In this document: in pieces, positions 17,154 through 26,150 of the stretch
Numbering within the stretch: position 1 is the first letter of the stretch
Layout: each line of letters starts with the position of its first letter
DNA from: Mayfieldus sp038040285
Lineage (GTDB): Bacteria > Actinomycetota > Thermoleophilia > Solirubrobacterales > 70-9
Direction: 5' to 3'
DNA: 64,000 bases
Assembly (NCBI GenBank): GCA_038040285.1
Contig: JBBPIN010000008.1
Span: 21,425-85,424, forward strand
Made by a program: the position numbers and the translations under genes
The notes under the pieces: model-generated
The model's database searches: none
Told to the model about the DNA's origin: nothing
The model's input: the letters and a program-made list of their open reading frames with translations, nothing else

Positions 17154-17290
17154 CTAGGCGCCGATAGCGGCCCGGTGACACTCCCGCCCGGGAGGTTTGC
17201 TAGAAAGCCCGATCCGCCCGCGGGTCCCCATTCGGCGCAGGCCGTAGCCGGGGGCCGAAACTTCTCGGCGACTGACAGGTTCTTTCTGCG

Positions 17291-18784
17291 ATGCGCACAG
17301 ACACTTCGCAACGAATTCGAACGTCCCGAAGGCCAATCGTCGGCCGTCACCGGCTGCACGCGTTGGCGGCCACCGTCGCGCTTGCTGCGTCGCTCGCGAC
17401 CGTGCCAGCGGCTTCGGCCTCACGCAGCGAGACGACGCTTTTCGATCTCGGCGGTGCGGCGCTGGATGTTTCCGCCGAGGGGCGGGCCAAGCAGCTCGAC
17501 GAGCTGCAGGACCTTGGTGTCGACACGGTGCGCGTGATCGTCGCCTGGCGACAGATCGCACCTGAGCCCAATTCCCCGACCAAGCCGACCTTCGATGCGA
17601 CGGATCCGGCGGCATACCCCCAGCAGTGGGACGCCCTCGACGATCTCGTCCGGGGCGCCCGGTCCCGCGGCCTGAGTGTCCTGCTTACCCCCGGCACCCC
17701 GGTCCCCGACTGGGCCAGCTCTGCGCACGAGCAGTTCACCGACCCCAATCCGTCCGACTTTCAGCAGTTCGTGCAGGCGCTCGGCACCCGCTACAGCGGC
17801 AACTACTCCCCGCCCCCCATCCTGCCGACAGACCCGCCGAATCCGGTCCTGCCGCGGGTCGACCACTGGTCGGTCCTCAACGAGGCAAACCTGACCCTGT
17901 TCCTGAAGCCGCAGTTGCGGCACGGCAAGTCGGTCTCCGGAAGGATCTATCGCGAGCTCTTCCTCGCCGCCCAGCGCGGCCTCCAGGCCAGCGGCCACAC
18001 AAACGACACGCTGCTGATCGGCGAGGCCTCTCCGGGCCCCGGGCGCAAGGGCACCGATCCGATCACCTTCCTGCGCGGCGTCTTCTGCCTCAACGCCAAG
18101 TTCAAGCGCAAGGGCGGCTGCGCGCCGATCAACGCCGATGGGTGGGCACAGCATCCCTACGACCCGTTCGACGCTCCCTTCGAGTCCTCCCACAACCTGA
18201 TCAACCTCGACACGATCGACGAGCTGGCCACGGCGCTGAAAAAGGCCCGCGCCGCCGGTGCTACTACGCGCAAGCTGCCGATCTACGTTACCGAGTACGG
18301 CATCGAGAGCGTTCCCGACCGCAGGTACGGGGTCAGCCAGCTCCAGCAGGCCGAGTACATCGCGATCTCGGAGTACCTGATGTACCGCAACCCCACGATC
18401 CGCAGCTTCGGGCAGTACCTGATGCAGGACGACGTCGGCAATGCCCAGGTGAACTTCCAGACCGGGCTTCGCTTCTCCGACGGCCGCAAGAAGATCTCCT
18501 ACGACGCCTTCCCGATCGCCCTGGTGGCGCAGCGTCCCAGCGAGAAGCGCAACAAGGTCACGATCTGGGGGCATGTACGGCCCAAGGGCGGTCCGTTCAC
18601 GGTGACCGTCAAGGCGAGGGGGCCCGGTGCCGCCCACAGGCTGAAGACGATTCACACCAGCGCCAACGGCTACTTCCAATTCCGCACCACCTTCCACCAA
18701 GGGCGCCGGTACAGTGCCTCGACCCGTCTCCCGGACGGAACCGAGCTGACCGGTCCATTCGTGCGCGTCTACGTCTTCAAGTGA
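17291..18784 (+). CDS. Secreted clan-A glycoside hydrolase-like protein, paralogue 2
   Basis: 497 residues, with the same layout as its neighbours: signal peptide (cleavage near ASASRS), TIM barrel, C-terminal beta domain. The nucleophile E335 is in YVTEYGIESVP. The acid/base position E198 is in LNEANL, with Ala where the paralogues have Pro; both catalytic Glu residues are kept. The 137-bp gap before it (17154-17290) holds no gene and probably its promoter. Paralogue 3 begins one base after its stop, so these two are likely cotranscribed. Confidence 0.75.
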   Translation: MRTDTSQRIRTSRRPIVGRHRLHALAATVALAASLATVPAASASRSETTLFDLGGAALDVSAEGRAKQLDELQDLGVDTVRVIVAWRQIAPEPNSPTKPTFDATDPAAYPQQWDALDDLVRGARSRGLSVLLTPGTPVPDWASSAHEQFTDPNPSDFQQFVQALGTRYSGNYSPPPILPTDPPNPVLPRVDHWSVLNEANLTLFLKPQLRHGKSVSGRIYRELFLAAQRGLQASGHTNDTLLIGEASPGPGRKGTDPITFLRGVFCLNAKFKRKGGCAPINADGWAQHPYDPFDAPFESSHNLINLDTIDELATALKKARAAGATTRKLPIYVTEYGIESVPDRRYGVSQLQQAEYIAISEYLMYRNPTIRSFGQYLMQDDVGNAQVNFQTGLRFSDGRKKISYDAFPIALVAQRPSEKRNKVTIWGHVRPKGGPFTVTVKARGPGAAHRLKTIHTSANGYFQFRTTFHQGRRYSASTRLPDGTELTGPFVRVYVFK

Positions 18785-18785
18785 C

Positions 18786-20279
18786 ATGCGTCGCCCCTGG
18801 CTGTTAGCCGCGGCCCTTGCCGTGGTCGCGGTGGGGGTCGCCGCCGTGGCGCTGATCCACGACCGCTCGCCCGCCGAGGCGAACCCGCCCGGCTTCCCGG
18901 ACAACCCGCAGGGGCGAAAGCCGTTGATCTTCGACGTCGGGCTGGTCGCCAATACCGATCCGAGAATGGCGCTGGCGCAGGCGCACTCGCTTGGAGCCGA
19001 CGCGATTCGTGTTCTCGTGTCCTGGAACCTGGTCGCTCCGACGCAGCGACCAGGAGATTTCCACCCGGCCGACCCGGCCGACCACAACTACAACTTCGGC
19101 TACTTCGACTCCGCCCTGCGGGAGATTCACCGCCTCGGGATGAAGGTCCTGCTGTCACCGACCGGGCCAGCGCCGGCGTGGGCGGCGAAGCCGGGCAGCG
19201 CCGGCTTGGTCGACCCGGACCCGGGGCAATTCGGACAGTTCGTATCCGCGCTGGCGAAGCGTTACGACGGGCGATTCCGTGGCTCGGGGAAAGCATCCCC
19301 CCTGCCGAAGGCGGACCTCTGGGCGATCTGGAACGAGCCCAACCTGTCGATCTTCCTACAACCTCAGAATCGCAACGGCCGGCCATACTCGCCGCTGCTG
19401 TACCGCAAGCTCTACCTGGCGGCGCAAACGGCGATCCACGACCAGCAACCGTCGGCGCCGATCTTGATCGGCGAGACCGCGCCCACCGGCGGCGAGGATT
19501 CGACCGACCCGCTCACCTTCACGCGCCAGACGCTCTGCCTCAACGGCGACTTCGAGCCGTTGCCCAACTGTCCGCAGCCGGACGAGAAGGTCGATGCGGT
19601 CGGCTGGTCCACGCACCCCTATCCGCTGGCCGGTCAGGCGCCGTTCGAGCCGGTCACGAACCCCCGCTTCGTGACCATGAGCTCGCTGAGCGCGCTCGAG
19701 GTGACGCTGGACGGGGCTGCGCGCGCAGGGGCGATCCCGTCCGACTTTCCCCTCTACATCACCGAGTTCGGGGTTCAGAGCTACCCCGACCCCAACGCGG
19801 TGAGCCTCCAGCAGCAGGCCGCCGACATCGGGATCGCCGAGAACTTCGCCTACCAGGACCCCCGCGTCGCCACCTTCGCCCAGTACCTGTTGAGCGACGA
19901 CAGCCCCGGGGCGGTCCCCGGTCAGGTCTACGGCGGGTTCGAGTCGGGATTGCGGTTCTTCGCCGGGCGCAAGAAGCCGTCCTACGACGCGTTCCGCCTG
20001 CCACTCGCGGTGCAGAGGCTCGGCGACAGCGTCTCGTTCTGGGGCATCGTGCAGCCCCATCCGCACCCCACGACGGTGACGATTCGCTACCGCAACCCTG
20101 GCCGGCCGCCCAGGGAGCTGCAGAAGGTAGACACCGACTCAGCCGGCGTCTACACGACCACCTACGGCGACACCTCGGGCCGCAGATGGCAGGTCGTGTG
20201 GCGCTCGCCAGTCGACCACCACACGTACCACAGCCCCTGGATTCGCTCCTACGAGTACGCGGCGCCGGCGACGGGCTAG
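18786..20279 (+). CDS. Secreted or membrane-anchored clan-A glycoside hydrolase-like protein, paralogue 3
   Basis: 497 residues, the most diverged of the three. The N-terminus (MRRPWLLAAALAVVAVGVAA) is an uncleaved anchor or signal peptide with no clear cleavage site. The acid/base is E184 in IWNEPN and the nucleophile E327 in YITEFGVQSYP. The barrel ends in QYLLSDD, shared with the others as QYLLDDD and QYLMQDD, followed by the same C-terminal beta domain. Its start lies one base past the stop of paralogue 2, and its stop overlaps ispG tail to tail by 4 bases. Confidence 0.75.
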   Translation: MRRPWLLAAALAVVAVGVAAVALIHDRSPAEANPPGFPDNPQGRKPLIFDVGLVANTDPRMALAQAHSLGADAIRVLVSWNLVAPTQRPGDFHPADPADHNYNFGYFDSALREIHRLGMKVLLSPTGPAPAWAAKPGSAGLVDPDPGQFGQFVSALAKRYDGRFRGSGKASPLPKADLWAIWNEPNLSIFLQPQNRNGRPYSPLLYRKLYLAAQTAIHDQQPSAPILIGETAPTGGEDSTDPLTFTRQTLCLNGDFEPLPNCPQPDEKVDAVGWSTHPYPLAGQAPFEPVTNPRFVTMSSLSALEVTLDGAARAGAIPSDFPLYITEFGVQSYPDPNAVSLQQQAADIGIAENFAYQDPRVATFAQYLLSDDSPGAVPGQVYGGFESGLRFFAGRKKPSYDAFRLPLAVQRLGDSVSFWGIVQPHPHPTTVTIRYRNPGRPPRELQKVDTDSAGVYTTTYGDTSGRRWQVVWRSPVDHHTYHSPWIRSYEYAAPATG

Positions 20280-21529
20280 GCCCGAGTGAAGCGGCGTCCG
20301 GCGGTCGGCGAGGCTTCCTCGTCGAGCAGCACCCGGTCGGACTCGCCCTGCTCGGCCGCCTCGGCCTCCATCTTGGCGATCCGCTCCGGAGTCAACTCGT
20401 CGGCGTTCTCCTCCTCGATGCGCGCCAGCCACTCGGCGCCCTCCTGCGCCTCGGTCTCGTCAGCCTCGACCTTGCCGCGGTGCAGCGAGCGGTCGATCTC
20501 GTCGAAGAGCGCATCGACGAGCTGCGCCTGCGGGACCTTCCGCAGCGGCTTGCCTTGCGAGAAGATCAGCCCCTCGTCCTTTGCTCCGGTGATGCCGAAG
20601 TCGGCGTGTGAGGCCTCGCCGATCCCGTTCACCGCGCAGCCCAAAACAGCGACCTCGATCGGCTCCGTATAGGCCTCCAGTCGCTGCTCGATCTCGGCGA
20701 CAACCGTGTCCATGTCGAACTGAAGCCGCCCGCAGGTCGGGCAGGCGATCAGCACCGGGCCGCGCTGGCGCAGGTGCAGCGCCTTGAGGATCTCCCAGGC
20801 GACCTTGACCTCCTCCTCGGCGTGGAAGGTGGAGAGGCTGATCCGGATCGTGTCCCCCACCCCGTCGGCCAGCAGTGTCCCGAGCCCGACCGCCGACTTC
20901 AGCGAGCCCGACCACTTGGTACCCGCCTCGGTGATCCCGAGATGGATCGGATAGGGGATCTTCTCGGCCAGAAGCCGGTTCGCGGCGATCGTGTTCGGCA
21001 CGTTGGTCGACTTGATCGAGACCTTGAAGTTCTCGAAGTCGAGGCCCTCCATGAGCTCGACGAACTCGACCGCCGCCGCGACGAGTGCCTCGACTGGCTC
21101 CGACCGTTCCAGCTCGTGCAGGTGCTTGGGCAGCGAGCCGGAGTTGACGCCGATTCGCATCGGCACCCCGGCCTTGGTCGCCTTTGCGGCCACCTCGGCG
21201 ACCTTGTCGCGACCGCCGATGTTGCCGGGGTTGAGCCGGATGCAGTCGGCACCGGCGTCGATTGCCTTCAGCGCCAGGGTGTGGTTGAAGTGGATGTCGG
21301 CGATGACCGGGATCGGCGACTCCTTGACGATCGTCTTCAGCGCCTCGACGTCCTTGTCGCGCGGCACCGCGACCCGCACGATGTCGGCGCCCGCCTCGGC
21401 GACGGTGCGGATCTGCTCCATCGTCGCCTCGAGGTTGGCGGTCTCGGTTTTGGTCATCGTCTGCACGACGACCGGCGCGCCACCGCCGATCGGCACGTCA
21501 CGCACGAATATCTGGCGCTTTGAGGCCAT
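20276..21529 (-). CDS. ispG: 4-hydroxy-3-methylbut-2-enyl diphosphate synthase (flavodoxin/ferredoxin)
   Basis: The penultimate step of the non-mevalonate isoprenoid pathway, converting MEcPP to HMBPP with a [4Fe-4S] cluster. The 417-residue protein has the TIM-barrel N-terminus (VVVQTMTKTETANLEAT, IPVIADIHFNHTLALKAIDA) and the cluster cysteines in IACPTCGR and VLGCAVNGIGEASHADFG. The C-terminus is extended by about 50 charged residues past the usual end. Together with dxr at 29128-30273 and uppS it supplies undecaprenyl carrier lipid. A TACCCT box 6 bases before the ATG indicates a leaderless transcript. Confidence 0.96.
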   Translation of the reverse strand: MASKRQIFVRDVPIGGGAPVVVQTMTKTETANLEATMEQIRTVAEAGADIVRVAVPRDKDVEALKTIVKESPIPVIADIHFNHTLALKAIDAGADCIRLNPGNIGGRDKVAEVAAKATKAGVPMRIGVNSGSLPKHLHELERSEPVEALVAAAVEFVELMEGLDFENFKVSIKSTNVPNTIAANRLLAEKIPYPIHLGITEAGTKWSGSLKSAVGLGTLLADGVGDTIRISLSTFHAEEEVKVAWEILKALHLRQRGPVLIACPTCGRLQFDMDTVVAEIEQRLEAYTEPIEVAVLGCAVNGIGEASHADFGITGAKDEGLIFSQGKPLRKVPQAQLVDALFDEIDRSLHRGKVEADETEAQEGAEWLARIEEENADELTPERIAKMEAEAAEQGESDRVLLDEEASPTAGRRFTRA

Positions 21530-21535
21530 AGGTCA

Positions 21536-21541
21536 AGGGTA
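21536..21541 (-). promoter_or_regulatory. -10 box TACCCT for ispG
   Basis: TACCCT is 6 bases upstream of the ispG ATG on the minus strand, with no Shine-Dalgarno between. Confidence 0.45.
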
Positions 21542-21603
21542 CCTGGGGTGCCTCACGCCCCTTGTGAACTCGTGCAGACGCGATACGAATACCCGAGCAA
21601 GGG

Positions 21604-22503
21604 ATGTCGCGAACTCGGACAAGGACGCTGGTTGCGCTGGTGGCATGCGTTACATGCGGCGTGTTCGCGGCGCCCGCCCAGGCGACGTTTCACCTGATGA
21701 AGATCGGCGAGGGTGCACGAAGGTGGGGGCACGAGCGCTGACTACGTTGTCTTGCAGATGTACGCCGAAGGCCAGAACTTCGTCTCCGCGCACTATCTCG
21801 TCACATACGACGGCGTCAACGCATTCACGACGTATCAGTTTCCGAGCAACGTTCCCAACGGGCAGAACCAGCGCAGCATCCTGATCGCCGACATGAACCC
21901 GATCGGCGTCACGCCCGACTTCGTCGTTCCCACCACCAATCTGTTCCCCGCCCCAACGGGCCATGTGTGCTACATCGACACGCTTCCGTCGACCGGGATC
22001 GACTGCGTGGCGATCGGAACCCAGGCCACTCCAACCGGCAACCCTCACCGGCAGGCAACCCTGTTCTCTTCCCGGGCGGAATTGCAGCGGGCCAATCGAT
22101 TGTGCGGACGATCTCCCGTGGCTGCCCCACGGCGTTGGATGCGGCGGACGACACCAATGACAGCGCCGCCGACTTCGCGCTCGGAACACCCTCGCCGCGC
22201 AACAACGCCAGCGCGCCGACCGAGAAGGCCTGCGGCGGCAGCAGCGGGGGCCCCAACACGAAGATCAAGAAGCGGCCGAGGAACCGGAGCCACGACACCA
22301 CGCCGACCTACAGATTCAAGGCCACCGAAGCCGGCTCGACCTTCAAGTGCAAGATCGATCACAAGAAATTCCACAAGTGCAAGTCGCCGAAGACCTACCA
22401 CGGGCTCGACCGCGGCAAGCACACGTTCAAGGTCGAAGCGATCGACGCGGCGGGGAACGTCGACCCCACCCCCGCCAAGGACAAGTTCAAGATCCTGCCC
22501 TAG
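21604..22503 (+). pseudogene. Frameshifted secreted protein gene
   Basis: Reads as one protein only if two frame changes are allowed. From ATG 21604 a signal peptide (ending APAQAT) leads to FHLMKIGEG; the frame then moves by +1 near 21711, where a GGG run looks one base too long, and continues as EGGGTSADYVVLQMYAEGQN. Between about 22030 and 22075 it returns to the first frame (ALDAADDTNDSAADFALGTP). The C-terminal ~75 residues are a lysine-rich Ig-like repeat (STFKCKIDHKKFHKCKSP, then AIDAAGNVDPTP) common in secreted actinobacterial proteins. The function is unknown. The two shifts compensate, so sequencing error is as possible as real decay. Confidence 0.65.
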
Positions 22504-22521
22504 ACCGCCTGGACATCGCGG

Positions 22522-23133
22522 CTAGGGCGAGAGCTGCTCGATCGACCAGCCGTCGCCGTCGCGCCGGTAGCGGAAGCGGTCGTGCAGCCGCGCCTCTCCC
22601 TGCTGCCAGAACTCGATCTGGTCCGGAACCACGCGGAAGCCGCCCCAGTGCGGAGGGCGCTCGACGTCTCGGCCCTTGAAGCGCTGCGTCGCCTCCTCGA
22701 CCCGCCGCGTCAGCTGGGCGCGGTCGGAGAGTGGGGAGCTCTGCTCCGACGCCCAGGCGCCGATCTGCGCCTCGCGGGGGCGGGTGCGGAAGTAGGCGTC
22801 CGACTCCGCGGCGTCGATGCGTGTGACCGACCCGGAGATCCGCACTTGGCGGCCCAGCTGCTGCCACCAGATGGCAAGCGCGGCGCGCCCGTTGGCCCCC
22901 AGCTGCTCGGCCTTATCGCTGCGGTAATCGGTGTAGAAGTCGAATCCGTCCTCGCCCACCCCCTTGAGCAGGACGAAGCGCACGGCAGGCAAACCGCTGG
23001 CGTCGACGGTGGCCAGGGCCATCGCCTCGGCGAGGGGCACGGACGGGGCCGCCTCCGCGAACCAGGCCGCGAACTGCTCGATCGGGTCGGCGGCGAGGTC
23101 GTCGCGGCGCAGCGACCCCTCGAAGTCGGCCAT
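22522..23133 (-). CDS. pdxH: Pyridoxamine 5'-phosphate oxidase
   Basis: Oxidises pyridoxine or pyridoxamine 5'-phosphate to pyridoxal 5'-phosphate using FMN. The 203-residue protein shows VRFVLLKGVGEDGFDFYTDY (FMN-binding strands), KAEQLGANGRAALAIWW, and the C-terminal RPPHWGGFRVVPDQIEFWQ block with the PLP/FMN residues, plus RLHDRFRYRR. The ATG at 23133 shares its A with the stop codon of the upstream gene (TGATG), so translation is likely coupled. It is last in a three-gene run with the unknown protein and the AAC(3)-like enzyme. Confidence 0.93.
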   Translation of the reverse strand: MADFEGSLRRDDLAADPIEQFAAWFAEAAPSVPLAEAMALATVDASGLPAVRFVLLKGVGEDGFDFYTDYRSDKAEQLGANGRAALAIWWQQLGRQVRISGSVTRIDAAESDAYFRTRPREAQIGAWASEQSSPLSDRAQLTRRVEEATQRFKGRDVERPPHWGGFRVVPDQIEFWQQGEARLHDRFRYRRDGDGWSIEQLSP

Positions 23134-24251
23134 CAACCCCCGCCGGTGCGGGCGAGCTCCTCACGCCCCGACCAGGCCTCCAGCAGCCACCCGAGGTGGT
23201 AGGGGCGCATTGCCCGGTTCACCTCCAGCTCCTCGGGGTCGGCGAGCCGTGGCGACGCATGCAGGTAGGTGGCGGCCGCATTGCGAGCCTGGCGCGCGCG
23301 GGCGAAGCGAGGCTTGCGGCGGATCGATCGGTAGATCATCTCCGCCTCGCGATCGAGCATCTGGACGCCGAGCTCGTTGTTGCCGTAGTTCCAGTCGAGG
23401 CTTCGCACCGCGACGTCGCGGTACCGCGGCTCGCCGGTCGCCTCGGTGAGGCCGTGCATCCCGATCATCGCCATCGAGTCCTGATGGACCGAGTAGAGCT
23501 CGTATGGCTCGACCACGGTGCCCCTGACCGGGTCGTAGATCCAGGGCCAGGCGCCGTTCGGCATCTGGTTGCGCAGCAGCAGGTCGCCGATCGAGCGGGC
23601 CGCGTCGCGAGCCGCACCGTCGTCGCGGATCCGCGCCAGCTGGCTGAGCGCGAGGACCGAGTAGATCTGGTCGGCGAAGTGCGGCAGGCGCTTGCGGCGG
23701 CCACGCAGCACGTGGGTGACCAGCCCGCCCCGGGGTCGGCGCTTTTCGATCAGTTGCTCACGGCACTCGGCGAGGAGCGGCTCCCCCGCTCCCAGGGCGC
23801 CCCGCGCGCCCGCCTCGGTGAGCCCGGTGGCGATCCAGGCAACCTCCATGCTGAGCAGGCCGTCGAGGTCGCTTTCGGTGAGCTTCGCCTTCAACGCTCC
23901 GACCAACTCGCCTACCGCGTCTCCTTCGCTTCGTGACTCGGCCCACAGCGCGAGTCCGAGGTCTCCCGGCGTCAGCTCGGGGGAGTTGAGCTCGGAGAGC
24001 ACGCGGCTGCGCAGGGCGCCGAGGTGGAACGGATTCTCGAGGCCGTGCTCCTCGGCGCGCAGAAGGCCGAGCAGGACGATCAGCGTGTAGCGCAGCGAGC
24101 GTCCCTCGGGCCTGCCTCCTTCCGCCCTCAGCTCGTGGCAGAAGACGCCGTCGGCGCGCTGCATCGAGGGGAGTCTGCGCAACGCGAAGCGCTCCAGCTC
24201 GCGCACCTGCTCGACGCGGTCGGTCCTCGCCGTCTCCACCTCGTCGCTCAT
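23133..24251 (-). CDS. Conserved protein of unknown function, alpha/alpha-toroid-like
   Basis: 372 residues, function not recognised. The sequence is almost all helical, with repeated helix pairs and motifs such as DQIYSVLALSQLARI, MPNGAWPWIYDP and HQDSMAMIGMHGL, which resemble (alpha/alpha)-barrel proteins such as terpene cyclases, epimerases and glycan-processing enzymes. There is no signal peptide. The start is the ATG at 24251, overlapping the upstream stop as ATGA; a longer frame running upstream is antiframe of the AAC(3)-like gene. The tight coupling on both sides suggests a shared role with the AAC(3)-like enzyme, perhaps in modifying a sugar or amine, but that is inference. Confidence 0.6.
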   Translation of the reverse strand: MSDEVETARTDRVEQVRELERFALRRLPSMQRADGVFCHELRAEGGRPEGRSLRYTLIVLLGLLRAEEHGLENPFHLGALRSRVLSELNSPELTPGDLGLALWAESRSEGDAVGELVGALKAKLTESDLDGLLSMEVAWIATGLTEAGARGALGAGEPLLAECREQLIEKRRPRGGLVTHVLRGRRKRLPHFADQIYSVLALSQLARIRDDGAARDAARSIGDLLLRNQMPNGAWPWIYDPVRGTVVEPYELYSVHQDSMAMIGMHGLTEATGEPRYRDVAVRSLDWNYGNNELGVQMLDREAEMIYRSIRRKPRFARARQARNAAATYLHASPRLADPEELEVNRAMRPYHLGWLLEAWSGREELARTGGG

Positions 24252-25171
24252 GCGACCCTCGCCTCGGCCAGCAGCTCGGGCGGGTAGATAGTCGACCCTT
24301 CGCCCAGCATCTGCTCGAACTGGGCCAGCAGCTCGGGAAGCGTCTGAGCGAGCACCTCCCCGCGCCCCAGGGTCACCGAGCGCATCCCGCCGCTGATCAG
24401 CCTCTCCCGCACCTGCGCCTCCAGCGGGGGGTTGTTGTCGATTCGCTCGACCGTCACGCGCGGATCGTGGATCAGGGTGTGGACGACGACCGCCTCGCCA
24501 TTCGCGTCGACGCAGCGGGCCCCGATTCGCTGTGGCCAGAAGACCTCGATCGGGTAGGGAGGCTCGCGCAGGCACTCGTAGGCGTGGTACATGGTGATCG
24601 CTCCCACCCCGGAGCCGAAGTAGACCTGATGGGCGCCGCGCTCGATCAGCCTCGCAAACGGGGTTCCGGCGCCAAACGGCGTCTGGGCCAGCTCGTGGCC
24701 CGCCACGACCTCCTCGGCGCCCGGTCCGCGGGCACAGACCGAATGGGTCGGGTGCAGGCTGCGCACGACTCCATCCGAGGTTCGGAATCGCTCGCTGATC
24801 GCCCCCATCCTCGATGGCGTTTCGAGCAGATCGAAGACCGGGCCCTCGCGCAGATACTCAAGCGCCGGACGGTCGAGCGGGAATGCGGGCATCACGATCA
24901 GGCCACCCGGGCCGAGCACCTGGGCGAATGACTCGATCACCGCGTCGGGTCCGCCCTCGATCGTCCCGAACGAGGACATCCCCGCCTGCACGAAGACTGC
25001 GTCGCCCTGCCCCAGGCCCGCCTCACGGAGGGCCGCCTCGATCTGAGGGCCCTCGATCCTCACCGGGTGCAGTCGCTCACGAGCCCGGTAGCGGACGCTG
25101 CGGTAGCGCTTGCGGGCCGCCCGCAAGGAGGCGAGCACGGGTTGAGGGAGGCGCCTCAGGAGCTTCCTCAT
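24248..25171 (-). CDS. AAC(3)-family aminoglycoside N-acetyltransferase-like protein
   Basis: 307 residues of the antibiotic N-acetyltransferase (AAC(3)/YokD) family, which acetylates amino groups with acetyl-CoA. Seen are GDAVFVQAGMSSFGTIEGG, LIVMPAFPL, the RSLHPTHSVCARGP block holding the conserved catalytic His, and GSGVGAITMYHAYE. It carries a basic N-terminal extension of about 35 residues. Many family members in non-resistant bacteria act on other amino sugars, and the gene context (pdxH and an alpha/alpha-toroid protein) does not suggest drug resistance. A TAGCCT box lies 7 bases before its ATG. Confidence 0.75.
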   Translation of the reverse strand: MRKLLRRLPQPVLASLRAARKRYRSVRYRARERLHPVRIEGPQIEAALREAGLGQGDAVFVQAGMSSFGTIEGGPDAVIESFAQVLGPGGLIVMPAFPLDRPALEYLREGPVFDLLETPSRMGAISERFRTSDGVVRSLHPTHSVCARGPGAEEVVAGHELAQTPFGAGTPFARLIERGAHQVYFGSGVGAITMYHAYECLREPPYPIEVFWPQRIGARCVDANGEAVVVHTLIHDPRVTVERIDNNPPLEAQVRERLISGGMRSVTLGRGEVLAQTLPELLAQFEQMLGEGSTIYPPELLAEARVA

Positions 25172-25178
25172 GCCCCGA

Positions 25179-25184
25179 AGGCTA
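25179..25184 (-). promoter_or_regulatory. -10 box TAGCCT for the AAC(3)-like gene
   Basis: TAGCCT on the minus strand, then 7 bases, then the ATG at 25171. It is probably the promoter of the three-gene run down to pdxH. Confidence 0.5.
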
Positions 25185-25204
25185 AAGACCGGGCGGGCGG
25201 TTGC

Positions 25205-26044
25205 TCAGTTCTCGACTTCAGCCGCCGCGGCGGGCTCGACATCGCGAGGCTCGTCGAGATCGATCTCGCGCGGGCGGCCGATGAAGAAGCCCTGGGCGTA
25301 GTCGACGCCGAGTCGCTTGAGGATCTCCAACGTCAATCCGTCCTCGACTCCAACCGCGGCCGTCTTGCGGCCCAGCTTTGCGGCCAGGTCGACGATGCTG
25401 CCCATCACGTGGTAGTCGTCGAGGCTGCGCGGGAGGTCGCCCACGAACTCGCGGCTGACCTTGATCAACTGCGCCGGCAGGTGCTTGAGGAACTGCAGCG
25501 AGGAGTAGCCGACGCCGAACTCGTCGATCGCGAGGTCGCACCCGATCTGGGTCAGGCGGATCGCCAGCGCCTTCGCGGCCTCGAGATCGGTGCCGGCGCT
25601 GTTCTCGGAGATCTCGAAGGTGAGGTTGCGTGGGTCCAATCCGTCATGGACCGCCGTCTCGACCCGCTCGGTGAGCCCCGGATCGGTGAGCGAATGGGCG
25701 GAGAGGTTCACCGCCACCCGCCTGCCGCGACTCGCCATGTCGATCCCCTTGCCGACCATCATCGAGTCGATCTCCAGCGAGAGGCCGAACGCCTCCGCGG
25801 TGGGCAGGAAGGCGAACGGCGCGACCAGCTGACCGTCGGGCATCTTCACCCGGGCCAGCAGCTCCTCGCTGGCGACGGCGCCGGTCCTCAGGTCCTGGAT
25901 CGGCTGCGAGAAGACGACGAAGCGATCGTGCTCGATCGCCGAGCGGACCTGCTCGACCGAGAGGGTATGGGGCTCGTCGCGGTCGACCGCGGGCGCGGCC
26001 TCAAGCTCAGCGGACTCGCCGCCGGATTTGGCGTGGACCTCCAT
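25205..26044 (-). CDS. Stand-alone EAL-domain protein, degenerate in places
   Basis: 279 residues, one EAL domain of the kind that hydrolyses c-di-GMP to pGpG, without GGDEF, PAS or membrane parts. The signature Glu is E60 in ASEELLARV (EEL rather than EAL). N113 (VNLSAHSL), E144 (FEISEN) and K195 (LIKVS) are kept. The usual DDFG is DEFG (D174, E175) and the usual KID is KVS. It could be a weak phosphodiesterase or a c-di-GMP receptor. The 5' side has an ATAAAT sequence 7 bases before the ATG. It is notable beside the RsiG-like protein in the same window. Confidence 0.8.
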   Translation of the reverse strand: MEVHAKSGGESAELEAAPAVDRDEPHTLSVEQVRSAIEHDRFVVFSQPIQDLRTGAVASEELLARVKMPDGQLVAPFAFLPTAEAFGLSLEIDSMMVGKGIDMASRGRRVAVNLSAHSLTDPGLTERVETAVHDGLDPRNLTFEISENSAGTDLEAAKALAIRLTQIGCDLAIDEFGVGYSSLQFLKHLPAQLIKVSREFVGDLPRSLDDYHVMGSIVDLAAKLGRKTAAVGVEDGLTLEILKRLGVDYAQGFFIGRPREIDLDEPRDVEPAAAAEVEN

Positions 26045-26150
26045 GTGTGCGATTTATCGTCAGCCTGCACGCACCAGGCAAGCAGGGGGAGCGGACGCCC
26101 AGGACGTGGGTAACCCGTGCTTGGACGGATGTATCAGCCGGAGCCCTGAA

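Noticed and set aside
24248..25171. AAC(3)-like gene as a mobile antibiotic resistance gene
   Set aside because: No mobile element, integron or base shift is near; it is embedded in an operon with pdxH and has the local codon use.
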